Shown in pieces: positions 12,301 to 22,726 of a stretch of DNA of 64,000 nucleotides (position 1 is the stretch's first letter; every line of letters starts with the position of its first letter). The stretch covers positions 186,001 to 250,000 of the forward strand of contig NJFT01000009.1 in the NCBI GenBank assembly GCA_002221725.1. The letters run 5' to 3'. The notes under the pieces are model-generated. The model made no database searches. It was not told the DNA's origin and saw only the letters and a list, made by a program, of their open reading frames with translations. The position numbers and the translations under genes are program-made. This stretch comes from Scedosporium boydii (lineage: Eukaryota; Ascomycota; Sordariomycetes; Microascales; Microascaceae).

Positions 12301-15150
12301 TTATTTTGTGTATTTTGAAGGATCATTTACACTGTTGTTCTGCTGCGTGGCGTCCTCTCCGGTAGGAAAAATGTGGAAAGCCGGATCCACAGACCAGATC
12401 ATTGTCTGCGTGTAATTCTCGAAGGCGTCCTGCACGCAGATGATTAGCTTTTGGAACCCCGCAATGTATACGGTCGCATGCCGTGGACCGAAAACGAGAT
12501 TCATGACTTACCCAATCGACCTCCCCCGTGTCGACACCATTGCCTCCGAGCTGGGGGAACAGGGAGAGGGGTGGTGACGACGGACGGTTCGCCCCAAACG
12601 TGTCAAATTGCAATTCCGGAGGCATAGACGGCTCAACGACCCCCGTGGACATGGGAAGGTCCATCTGGGAAATGGGCGGCAGCTTGTTCTGGTTCTGACT
12701 AACGAAATTCGGTGGTGACGAGGGAGAGATCGACCCAGCGAGCATGCCCAATCCCAGAGCGGCGGATTGCTCCGGTCTCATATCTTGCGAATCGACGAAG
12801 GAGTTGATACCGGTGAGCCGCACACCAGCTCCCGGCGTTGCGGACCGGCTGGGTTCTCGAGGTCGGGCCATTTTCGCGCTCTCGATCAGAATTTTCAGGA
12901 CGGCCCCGGCCTTGTACGCGTCAACCGACATATGAGACATCCCTTGCCAGATATCCCTCGTTACCTCCAACGTCCTGAGCATCTCACGCTGCTGCTCCGG
13001 TGTGCAGATGTAACCGGTTTGAGTGAACGGTGAGATGGGAGTCTCGTGCGCCTCCCTACTAGAATATCGCAGCTCTACTGCGACCAGAGCCGCCGGATAA
13101 TTAAAGTCCTTCAGGGCTAAAGACGCAACGTGGCATTTCAAGTCTTCTAATCGACCGCCGGGCTGCGTTTCGCGGTGTAGCGACTCGAGGTGATGGAGCA
13201 TCGCGAGAGACGCTTCGATAGCAGTTCTGCGCGAATGCGCATAGCGAGGGTTCTGCCTTCCACGTGGGATATAATTCCTATGAAGAACGCACAGTATCTT
13301 TTGGTACAAAATGTCGAGGTGGAATCGCGTCATGTACTCCTGTGGCGGTTCGGAGATGTCATAGAGCGGGGATATCTTGAGGTGAGGCGGGAACTGGGCC
13401 CGGATAGCCCGGAGATCCGTGTCAAATTGCAAAACTTCGTCGTATGTGAGCTGGCGACCAACATTTGTTGTTGCTCGCAGGATTTTGCCAAACTCGATGC
13501 AAAGTTTAGATTTCGCGATGAGATAATCGACTGGTGTTCGTTCCAACGCCGACCTTGGTGGAGGTAGTTCCGTGGACTCCGGACCAAAATCTTCATCGAG
13601 GAGGTTTCTGGGCAACTCAGTATCACAATCCGAATCGTTTATCATGCGGGGAAGAGAAAGGTGATGTGAGAACACCACATCGCCCATCCGGACCATCGCC
13701 CAAACTCTTCTTCTCATTTCCTAATAGATGAGTTAGTCTTCCTATAGCAACCGAAAACGCGGAAACAAAAATAAATAAATAAAAACGTACTGCCTGATAC
13801 GGAGTGAGGGATTTGAACCATTTTCCATCACGATGATATCCCATCCTAAACGCTATCCTCGTTGCTAGGGATAGGACAAGCCACAAGGCCATGTCCATGT
13901 CCCATCTCGAGCTGTACTCGCCAAAGATGTAAAGTACCAGAGTTTCGATTGAATACTCTACAGCTTTGGTATAGTCAGCCGTAACGAGACACTGAGAAGC
14001 TCGCAGGCGATATTCCGCGGCAATGTCGAGAGAACGGCCTTTCATATCAGGCGGCTCATCACCGGCCTTGTGATAGCTTATCGCAGCATGGCAAAGAATC
14101 GAGTAAAGCAGGCCTATCCACATCAGCGGCGTCTGTGAGGGATCTAGCCAATGGGCGTGCAGCTGGCGCAAGAAAGTAGGACGATGGACAATACATATCC
14201 AACCGTCCGAAGATTGGAAAAAGCGCTCGCATAAGGCCAGAATCGTTGTTTTCGGCGGCAGTTCTGCCCGCAACTCAACCTCGGATGTCCTCAGCGTTCC
14301 CAGTAGGAGGACCGGACCTTCAAGCGCATGTGCGGGTTTGGAGGAAATGACCTGTTTGTAGCTCCTCTCCAGCTCCTTTTTGTGAGTCACGAAATAGTTC
14401 TTAACTTCGGCAATATCTGCGAGAAGCGAGTGCCAGTGCTCCTGGCCCAAGTACATGGACTTGCCCATCTCGGAGTCGACCTTGAGGACGCCGAGAGAGG
14501 TAGCAAGCCCGTCGTCAACATCGCTGCCTTCATCACCCTGGTCATTCCGCGTCGAAGCCGACATAGAAGAGCCCTCTGTCTGGGACCTGTTCGTGACCGC
14601 AGTCGAATCTTGACTTATTTGGCCTGTTGACTGGGTTCGGGAAGATGGAACCTCGATGTTCGCACCGCCGTGCATCAATGATAGCACAAGATTTTCTAGG
14701 CGATCGATTCTGTTCTGCATATCCCCTGGACCGGCAGCTGCTTGGGTCTGAGGCTTCTTTCGTGGAGCTGTCGCGGCATAATGACAGGAGGTTGTGGCGG
14801 AACCGTCGCGCTTTACACAGTTTCCGCAAGGATGGGCTCGGTCGCATTTCCTATATATAGGAAAAAGAGGTTAGACATTGCCTAGGGAAAGGGCCGAGAT
14901 GCAAAATCTAGTCGGCTTGGGGCTCTGTTGTCGTTAACGAATCGAGCTGCTTACAGTCTAAGTGGCGAGATCGTTAGCACATTTACCAATATTCGCGGGC
15001 GGTGGAGAAGGCGAGAGTGACAAACTTCTTGGCCCGACACATCTGGCAGCTCACGGGAATGCGATTCCTCTTGCGTATAACGCGGAACTGCTCTGTCGGG
15101 GAATGGGCGCCGCCCGACGAAGGCGTCGTTGAAGGAGGAGTAGGGGTCAT
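12301..15150 (-). CDS. Zn(II)2Cys6 transcription factor with Fungal_trans domain
   Basis: Five exons on the minus strand: 15150-15026, 14957-14955 (3 nt), 14850-13791, 13720-12512 and 12429-12301, giving 841 aa in frame. The binuclear zinc cluster is C35-x2-C38-x6-C45-x5-C51-x2-C54-x10-C65 (SCQMCRAKKLKCDRAHPCGNC), followed by a basic linker (APRKKPQTQ) and a heptad-like helix MQNRIDRLENLVLSL, the usual dimerisation region. The middle holds the Fungal_trans (PF04082) region: FFQSSDGWICIVHRPTFLRQLHAHW, then [29 protein letters not shown] around the exon 3/4 join. The protein should act in the nucleus as a sequence-specific regulator; its targets cannot be read from the sequence. The start gives a short Pro/Thr-rich N-terminus before the basic RKRNRIPVSC. 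Intron branch points (CTAAC) lie 12-20 nt before the acceptors. The micro-exon is listed separately. Confidence 0.88.
14955..14957 (-). other. 3-nt micro-exon (ACT) inside the zinc-cluster codons
   Basis: Read on the minus strand, a textbook branch point and acceptor (GTGCTAACGATCTCGCCACTTAG) is followed by ACT and at once by a GTAAGC donor. Including ACT completes codon 42 (Lys) and starts codon 43 (Leu), giving C-x6-C spacing in the zinc cluster. Skipping it gives C-x5-C, which breaks the motif. The flanking introns would be 14958-15025 (68 nt, donor GTTTGT) and 14851-14954 (104 nt, acceptor TATATATAG, branch CTAAC). Confidence 0.8.
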
Positions 15151-16844
15151 GGTGGCTCGCGGTCCAATGGAAGATAAAGTTCAAGGCGGAGTTAAGAGGC
15201 GAGTCTCCGAAGAGATAGTAAGGATGCGAAATAGCGATGAACGTCGACAATGACGAGACGGCGGGTGTGCGATTTCGGTTCCTAAACTGGGAGCACAAAG
15301 GAGCGAGTATGTCCGACACGGATCCCAAGCGTTCTCATTCCCAGGCGTCGAAGGTGGACAGCGGCAAAACTGGGGACGTTTGTCCTGACCACGTTAAAGG
15401 AAATAAAAGCGGCGGGGGAACGGCGAGAGTCGAAGATGATGAAGACCGGGTGTCTCCAACTGCGAGGCGGGGATGAGTTACGGCGGTGAGGAGTTGGAGA
15501 GGAAGAATAGAAATCTGTGTTCTTTGCGACAGCGTTGGCAAGGACGTGAATTTCGGCGGGCCAATTTTGGGTCCTCTGTGTTCTGGCGTGGCGTGTAGGA
15601 TTCAGTATAATTGATTGATGCCGTGTCCGCTGCCAGCGTGTTACACTGCGGCGCAACAAAGTACTCTCGAGCCACCTTTGGGGACTAAGTTTGACAATCA
15701 ATGTTCGATGTTTGACTGCAGCTCGAGCCACCCCGGAAAAATCCGTGCAAGGCGAGGAGGGGGGACAATTTGGATGGTGCGGGAGCCAGTTTGAGGCGTG
15801 GGCAGCCTGGCCTGGTCCTGCAGTGCAGATACCTCCGAAGCATGAATCAATGTGGTTACCACACTACTACCCTGTACCATTGTACTTCGTAGTCACTCAA
15901 AGTACTTTGGCAGCCCCGAGCACTGATTTAGGCAACCAGGCTGCGCAAGAGGGGATTGATTAAATTGCACTGATGGTGAGAACCCCCGATAATTGCATTC
16001 GAGCATCATATTCCCTACCGGCTTCGTAGACTGGTGATTGCCCACTGCGCCGGTTGTGACAAGATCGTAGTGATATCAGTGGCTGAAGTATACATACATA
16101 TGTCAAGAGCCTCTCTTAGTCGAGAGCACATCCCGAGTCATCGATGTTTAAAGGATCAAATCTGATGAGAGCCTCAATATTGAAGCTGGGCAGGCGCAAC
16201 AGTTGCAGGTTGCCACTTGGAAGCCACTTGACGATTATCAATCTTGACAATGGATTGACCGTCTTCGACAGCCCCACCGTAGGGAAGGCATGCCAACCAA
16301 CTCAAGGTAATGGAGAGTCCTTCGTAGTTTCCATGAATTCGTGAACTCCTTCCTTGGCCAGAGGTAAATTGATAGCATGTGTGCTATTCTGCTTATCTTA
16401 TCAGAACGTGTCGAGGATTAATAATAAGCCCACCCAAGTCTCTTGCGCAATTGAACTCGTTGCCCCAATCTCGTCCTTTGAATGTCAATGGCAGTTGCGA
16501 TGGCGCGATTACAATTGTAGTGCTATCAATCTCTTTGGTGGGGTCACACTACCCGCTCCCTCCTGCCCCTCCAAACAACCTGCCGACAACCCCGCCATCC
16601 GACTGCTAAAATCTTTTGGCGACATTCAAAGATTTGATCTCTCCTGCGAGGTTAATTCTGGTATCTGGAGTTGCCATAATTCCCATTTTCCTGCCTTTTG
16701 ACTAGAGCACTAATCAACATTTTCCACAACAAATCCAATCCGAATTCCTCCTCTACGCCCCCGATCCGACCCTTCTTTCCGAGCAACAATTTTCTCCTAG
16801 CACGCCACTGATTGGCATTTATCATCATCGCCTGAGTCGTCACC
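15151..16844. other. divergent promoter region between transcription factor and glutaredoxin
   Basis: 1.7 kb between two divergent starts with no supported gene. It includes one copy of TACTTCGTA at 15883-15891. The 100 bases before the glutaredoxin start are C/T-rich, as expected of a fungal core promoter and leader. Confidence 0.5.
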
Positions 16845-17642
16845 ATGTCCACTGTCACAGAGATTATCAGCGTAGCCGACTGGCAGAAGCACATTGCCAG
16901 TCTCCCTTCTTCTGCCCTTCACATCATCTATTTCCATGCGCCATGGGCTGCTCCCTGTGCGCAAATGGCCACGGTCGTCAAGACCCTCGCCGCTGAGTAC
17001 CCCGTCACAACCCCGCCAACGACGCTATGGGCTTCCGTCAACGCCGAAGAGCTTGAAGACATTTCCGAAGAATACCAGGTCAATGTTGTCCCCTACATTG
17101 TCATTTCGAGGGACGGCCAAATTCTGGAGACCGTGAGTGGAACGAGCGCCGCGAAGGTCCGAACTGCCATCCAAACGCACGCAGGTAAAGCAGCCGAGGG
17201 TGGCGATACTGCTGCTTCTGCCCCCCTTGTCAACGGAAATTCTGGCGCAAACGCAGAGAATGCCACCACCGGCGAGGATGTGGCGCAGGATCCCGAGAAA
17301 CAGAAGGCCGAGCTATTCAGCAGACTCTCGGATCTAGTCAAGGCAGCCCCGGTCATGCTCTTCATGAAGGGAACACCAAGCGAGCCGAAGTGTGGTTTCT
17401 CCCGACAGATGGTCGGCATCCTCCGGGAGAACTCGGTCAAGTACGGTTTCTTCAACATTCTCGCCGACGATGAGGTTCGCCAGGGCCTCAAGGAGTTTGC
17501 CGATTGGCCCACATACCCCCAGCTATGGATGAGCGGTGAGCTCGTTGGCGGTCTCGACATCGTCAAGGAGGAGATTGCGAATGATCCCGAGTTCCTTAAG
17601 CCTTACAGCGTCGGAACTACAGATGTCGTCATGGCCGAGTAG
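16845..17642 (+). CDS. grx4: monothiol glutaredoxin, Grx3/Grx4 type
   Basis: Single exon of 265 aa. The N-terminal thioredoxin-like domain (about 1-108) has FHAPWAAPCAQM, so only one cysteine (C38) remains at the thioredoxin active site, as in the Grx3/4 class. A disordered Ala/Gly linker (about 110-150) leads to a glutaredoxin domain (about 155-255) with MLFMKGTPSEPKCGFSRQ (active Cys about 183), the WPTYPQLW segment and GGLDIVKEE, all glutathione/Fe-S binding features. Family members bind a glutathione-bridged 2Fe-2S cluster with BolA-type partners, deliver iron and inhibit or license iron regulators in cytosol and nucleus. The length and two-domain order match the fungal GrxD/Grx4 proteins. 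No signal peptide is visible. Confidence 0.93.
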   Translation: MSTVTEIISVADWQKHIASLPSSALHIIYFHAPWAAPCAQMATVVKTLAAEYPVTTPPTTLWASVNAEELEDISEEYQVNVVPYIVISRDGQILETVSGTSAAKVRTAIQTHAGKAAEGGDTAASAPLVNGNSGANAENATTGEDVAQDPEKQKAELFSRLSDLVKAAPVMLFMKGTPSEPKCGFSRQMVGILRENSVKYGFFNILADDEVRQGLKEFADWPTYPQLWMSGELVGGLDIVKEEIANDPEFLKPYSVGTTDVVMAE

Positions 17643-19013
17643 ATGTCAGGATCAAACATTCTCGCCCCTTTGGCAGGCCTGGAGGCCTTGAATCGAAACC
17701 GCATAGTACCAGAAACAAATGGGTATATACACACGCAGGACGACGTCGTCATGTATGCCCCACGCTACAGGACGCATGGTGTAAGATGAGGAAACGAAAG
17801 TTTAACCCCTTTTTTGGAGCGGGCTGGGCAGGCACTGGAGATTGAGTAGGAAATGATACTCTGAAAGAGTTGATACTTCTATCGAGGGGAGGCATCGAGA
17901 AATGTCTAGCCAACCAATAATGAACACGAGAGGCCATTTCGGTTGGCACAACTAGGATCACGACAGCGATAGCTAATGAGATATGCGGAACTCTTAGGCT
18001 CATCTCTCACATGATTTCTTCTCGTGGGTTTTGTCTATGTCAAGGTGTCCGGTTGGGGTAAAGGGCCGAACGACTGCCGTCGGAATGCTCTTTCTCTGCG
18101 CCTGGGATATCCTGTGAGGAACACACGGATCTTGGAAGGACAGCCGTAGTGTACTAACGGGAATACGGAACGTCAATGTATAACCGTCAGTGGTGTCGCC
18201 AGGCGCGCAAGCGGCGTGGAACATGGACGAGCATCGGATATATAAAAGGCGTCACATTGCCAGGTTGACGAAAGCGATGCCCTTGAATCCATCGAATCAC
18301 GACCCAGGTCTGGTTTCTCATTTCCATAGACGCTGAATTGAATAAAGATGTGAGATATATTTTGAAATTCTTGCTTTCTCTAGTCCTTGTAAAGAAACAA
18401 TCCCGAATAGCTCTTCCAAGTCCGCTTGACAACAAGTTCGATGAAGCCTTGGCAGGAGACAAAATACGGGGATGGCGGAACACAGTGACCGATTATAGGT
18501 TTACTGTAATTCCCACTGTATGACATGAGGACACAGCTGCCACCCACTTGAGAGGGGACAAGCCTGGCATTTCGTACTTCGTAATGTCCTATCGTCCTAT
18601 CCCCAGGACTGGTTCGATTGACCACCAGGCACTCTGCACTAACTACTGACTTGCATTGGCTAACAACTTTGCCAGCAACACAGCCTCAACCCTGTGTCGT
18701 CACCACCTTTCCGAAACTCTCACCTTGTGTTTGCCAACGTCGGCTCACGAAATACGGTCTTCGGAGAATCGCCCAAAAATCGAGCGCGATTCTGAAATTT
18801 CACCCAACTTACCTTCTCCTCCCCACGACTGACACCTTGTACATCTGGGAATTTGGCATCGCTAGAAGCTCGCACCTGCCGACTCTTCCCCACCCCCCTT
18901 CTTTCCCTCTGGTAATCCACCAACTCCTCATCTCCTGGCCCTTCCCGGTTAGCTCCTGAGCTCTCCCCTTTGTCCAACCCAGAACTCCCACCCCATCGAT
19001 CACAACCCTCAAG
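17643..19013. other. intergenic region upstream of abp1
   Basis: This holds the grx4 3' flank and abp1 promoter. No gene is supported. One TACTTCGTA palindrome lies at 18575-18583. The last 250 bases are C/T-rich with CCCC/TCTC tracts before the abp1 start. Confidence 0.5.
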
Positions 19014-21579
19014 ATGGCATCGCTCAATCTCTCCACGAATGGTCCTTCGATCAAAAGCAGCTATCAGGCCGTCGTCAATGCTGCCCTTCCCTCGTCTGGC
19101 TCGCCGACGTATGGTCATTGGGCTCTGTTCTCTGTCCAGGCCCCCCTCCTAAACGCATTCCAGCCCACCGGCGCCAAGGAGAGTGTGCTAAAGGTAGAAA
19201 CCACAGGAGGTATGTGTTTGACCGCCGAATTCCACTGCTTTTCGTGAAGGAGCATAACCGAGTGAATATCCTAACATTCTTTCTCGTTTCTTTTCTTCTT
19301 CGCAGATGGTGAGCTTGCCGATCTAGTCGAAGACTTCAACGAGGGCCGTATACAATTCGCTTTCCTCAAGGTCAAGGATCCCAACAGCGGACTACCGAAA
19401 AACGTTCTCGTCGCATGGTGCGGAGGTGGCGTTCCTGAGCGTACCAAGGGCTACTTCACCAGCCACCTTGCCGCCGTTGCGAAGATTCTACACGGCTACC
19501 ACGTCCAAATCACCGCCCGATCCGATAGCGACGTCGTTCCCGAGACGATTATCCAAAAGGTTGCGGATGCCTCGGGGGCCAAGTACTCTGCAGGTTCTGC
19601 TGCGCCTGCACCGGCCCCACGTCCGACACCTCCCGCCAGCAAGCCCGTATTTACGCCAACCACCTCGAGCGCCGGACGCATCAACCCTATAGTCGCGGCA
19701 CGAAACAGGAAGAACGACGCTGTCGATGACGACGGATGGGGCGCCGATGCACCCCAGGTCACGCGGACTCAGCTGGAGAAGGTGGAATCAGCTTATAAGC
19801 CTACCAAGGTGAATATAGCCGAGCTCACTAAGCAGAAGCCTGCGGAACCCTCTAGGTTTGGCTCCTCGGCGGCTCGGGACTCCGGTCATTCGGACGTTGT
19901 GGGGGGCGGCTATCAGCCAGTTGGAAAAGTGGACATTGCCGCGATCCGCGCTGCCGCCAAAAACCAGGAAGACCTGCGACCTACTCCTGTGAAGGGTGCT
20001 TATGAGCCAGTTGGCAAGGTTGACATCGCTGCAATTCGGGCTCGTGCGCAGGCGGCCCCGTCAAGAGAGGAGCCGGAGCAGCCTGCCCCAAAGAGTCTGG
20101 CTGAGCGCAGTGCGGCTTTCTCCCAGCCCGAGCAGTCTGAACGTCTAACGAGCCTGCCCAAGCCCAAGGTTAGCAACAGATTTGGATCGTCAGCCTCCGC
20201 CTTCACCGGCACCAAACCTCCCACCCCTGGTGGTCTTGGTTACTCCAAGCCCGCTGCTCCTGCCCCTCCTGTGGTCGGCGCTGCGAGCCGTACCTTTGCG
20301 GATCAAGGAGGCAAGACCCCCGCGCAAATCTGGGCAGAGAAAAAGGGAAAGAGGGATGGCCTCGGTTCTGCCACTACTATAACCCCTCCGTTGGCCTCGC
20401 CCATCGGCTCCCAGAAGAGTGGCGGCGGCGAGTGGAAGAGCGGATATACTGGCAAATCGTGGGCTCCTGTTCAGACCTCCAACTTCGGACGCGGTATCAC
20501 CGGGCAGATGACTGGCGGAAGCGAGCAGAGCGCCGGCCACCCGCACCAAGAGGAAGAGGAGCCGACATCTGGAGGCGGCGTAGCTTCTTTGAAAGAACGA
20601 TTCAAGGACACGCAGCCCATCTCCGCACCCGCGCCATCCGTGCCTAGAGTCGCCGACTCACCACCACCACCACTCCCTAGCTCTACCCGACCTCCCGGTG
20701 CATTTGCTCTCCCCGGAATGCCACCTCGCCCGCCACCGGCTGATGAGTACGAGGAGGAGCCGGAACGATCTCCCTCGCCTCCCCGCATTGCAGTTCCTGT
20801 TCCGCGCAGCCCTTCGCCTCCTCGCGAACCCCCTCGAGCCTTACCTGTTCGACCCAAGGAAGAGGAGCCAGTCAGGCAGCCTTCTCCTGTTCGAGAAAGA
20901 GAGAGCTACCACGCCCCTGCCGTCCCTACCGCCGCTGCCATCGTCGGTGCTGGTGTCGGTGTAGGTGTGGGGGCAGCTGCCGCCGCAGCGGTTGCCCACA
21001 GCTACGGAGACGACGCTACCCATGCCGCCGAAGAACCAATTAGCAGTGGGCAGAGGGCTATCGTTGTCTACGATTACGAAAAGGCTGAGGACAACGAGAT
21101 TGATCTTCGCGAGGACGAGTACGTCACTGACATAGACATGGTTGATGAGGACTGGTGGCTCGGCACCAACAGCCAGGGTGACCGCGGTCTGTTCCCTAGC
21201 AACTACGTCAAGGTGGTGGACGAGGACGATCAGGACGTTACGGTAGCGCAACAAATTCCAGAGCCGGCTGCCGTTCCAGCCCCCAACCCCGTCCCCACCT
21301 CCTCCCCGGCCGCCGTCCAGCCGTCGGCTCCTTCGGCAGGACCCACGGCCACTGCTCAATTCGATTACGAAGCTGCGGAGGATAATGGTAAGTTACCTAG
21401 CGGTGACCCTTATTACCTTTCTTATGTAGGCCATCTGCTAACATCTTCTTACAGAGCTTTCATTCGCTGAAGGAGACATCATCACAGATCTCGAATTCCC
21501 CGATGAAGATTGGTGGTTCGGACACTTGCACGGCGCCTCTGGTTTGTTCCCTGCCAACTATGTAGAACTGAACCAGTAA
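19014..21579 (+). CDS. abp1: actin-binding protein Abp1 (drebrin-like)
   Basis: Three exons: 19014-19209, 19306-21387 and 21455-21579, giving 800 aa. Phases join exactly, with a GTATGT donor and CGCAG acceptor for intron 1 and GTAAGT/ACAG for intron 2. The ADF-homology domain covers about residues 8-135 ([46 protein letters not shown]), the actin-filament binding module. An acidic Trp patch (DDDGWG, about 206-211) resembles Arp2/3-activating motifs. Three related repeats follow at about 229-242, 268-283 and 298-313 ([14 protein letters not shown]). A long Pro/Ser/Glu-rich region leads to two SH3 domains at about 650-705 and 748-800; the second is split by intron 2. Abp1 sits in cortical actin patches and links actin to endocytic partners through its SH3 domains. 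Two SH3 domains are usual for filamentous-fungal Abp1, whereas yeast Abp1 has one. Confidence 0.93.
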
Positions 21580-22174
21580 GGTGTTTGGAACGAGGTGGAT
21601 CTCCTAGGAGATTGTTGATTCGGTTAAGACCCCCGACTTCAAATGGAGGCCAACAAAAGCGGGAGATGGATAAGCGTGGACGCTAGAAAAGAGGATAGCA
21701 GAGGCAACTTGTATGCTTTTTAGAGACCGTTGACAGCACAGGTGACGCGATGAAAATAGCACAACAGACGTTGATGTTACAATATTTGCAAGCTGACGTG
21801 GCCGCCGTGCCAAAATTACCAGTTGTAAGAGAAACGAAGCGAATCCTCCCTTTCATGTGCATGCGTCCCGGCTAGTTCCTCTCCAGTAACTCCCTAGAAA
21901 GATGCAGACAGGTAGAGAAAAAGAAGTGAAAAGGCAAAAGCAACATAAAAACGTAAGATATACTAACGGAAGTTTGCGGTGAATATATAGATAGGATAAG
22001 TTTGGAAAGAAAGATCGTCCCAAAACAGCTAAGAGAAGTAGAAACGTGCCTCGGTCGTGACGATGAAAAGAGATTTCATAGAATCAAAAGCAGATGATGT
22101 TTACCATGCAAAACACAAAGCGTTCATGACATTATAGAGATCGCACCCCCCCTCCGTTTCCCCTTTCCTTCTCC
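21580..22174. other. intergenic region between convergent genes
   Basis: 3' flanks of abp1 (+) and the Cys-rich small protein (-). A-rich with several AAGA/AAAG tracts. I see no gene. Confidence 0.5.
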
Positions 22175-22726
22175 TTAACAGACGTCGAAGCAACACTCGC
22201 AACATTCCGCACTGAAAGCGGAGGCCCAGTTAGCAGCCTGTTCATATCCATGACCACGGTTCAGATCGACGGGGTTCTGAAAATAATAAACTCACCAGCA
22301 CTCGCAGGCCTCGTCCACGACGCAGCAACAGCATATAGCCGCCAGACAGGCAGTCAAGCAGTTGCCACCTCCACGTGCAGGCTTCTTTGGCGCGTGTTGA
22401 GGCTGGGCGGGCATCTGCATGGGTTGTTGGGGAGGATAGTAAGCCTGGGGAGGGGGCCCATGGGACTTTTGCTCAGATGGTTAGTTTTTCAAGTGGTACT
22501 GAAACAATGCTCACGGGAGAGTGTGAGATATGAAATGAAGTGGACTCTTCGAGAGATGAAGTATCTTGGAACTTTTTTTTTTTCGGAGTTTGTTTGAACT
22601 TACAGGCTGAGGATGTTGGGGATATTGCGGGTAACCATGGGGAGGCGCATATTGCTGTTGGGGTGCTGGTGGTTGCTGCTGATAACCGGAGCCGGGCCCG
22701 GTGTTGTAATACTCGGCGGCCGACAT
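22175..22726 (-). CDS. small Pro/Gln/Tyr-rich CYSTM-like protein
   Basis: Three exons on the minus strand: 22726-22604, about 22465-22296 and 22211-22175, giving about 109 aa. The exon 2 acceptor could instead leave exon 2 starting at 22471 (in frame, two residues more). The donors are GTAAGT and GTGAGT; the last acceptor is CTTTCAG with a CTAAC branch point. The N-terminal two thirds are Gln/Pro/Tyr-rich (YNTGPGSGYQQQPPAP, HGYPQYPQHPQP, AYYPPQQPMQMPAQP). The C-terminus is very Cys-rich: NCLTACLAAICCCCVVDEAC followed by ECCAECCECCFDVC. This layout matches the eukaryotic CYSTM family (PF12734), short tail-anchored stress-tolerance proteins whose Cys-rich segment sits in or on the plasma membrane and may be palmitoylated. 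The match rests on composition and order, not on an alignment. The function in this organism is unknown. Confidence 0.75.

Noticed and set aside
12323..12511. Read-through extension of exon 4 of the zinc-cluster regulator
   Set aside because: It crosses a GTAAGT donor at 12511-12506 and gives an unrelated tail, while the spliced exon 12429-12301 joins in phase and ends properly.
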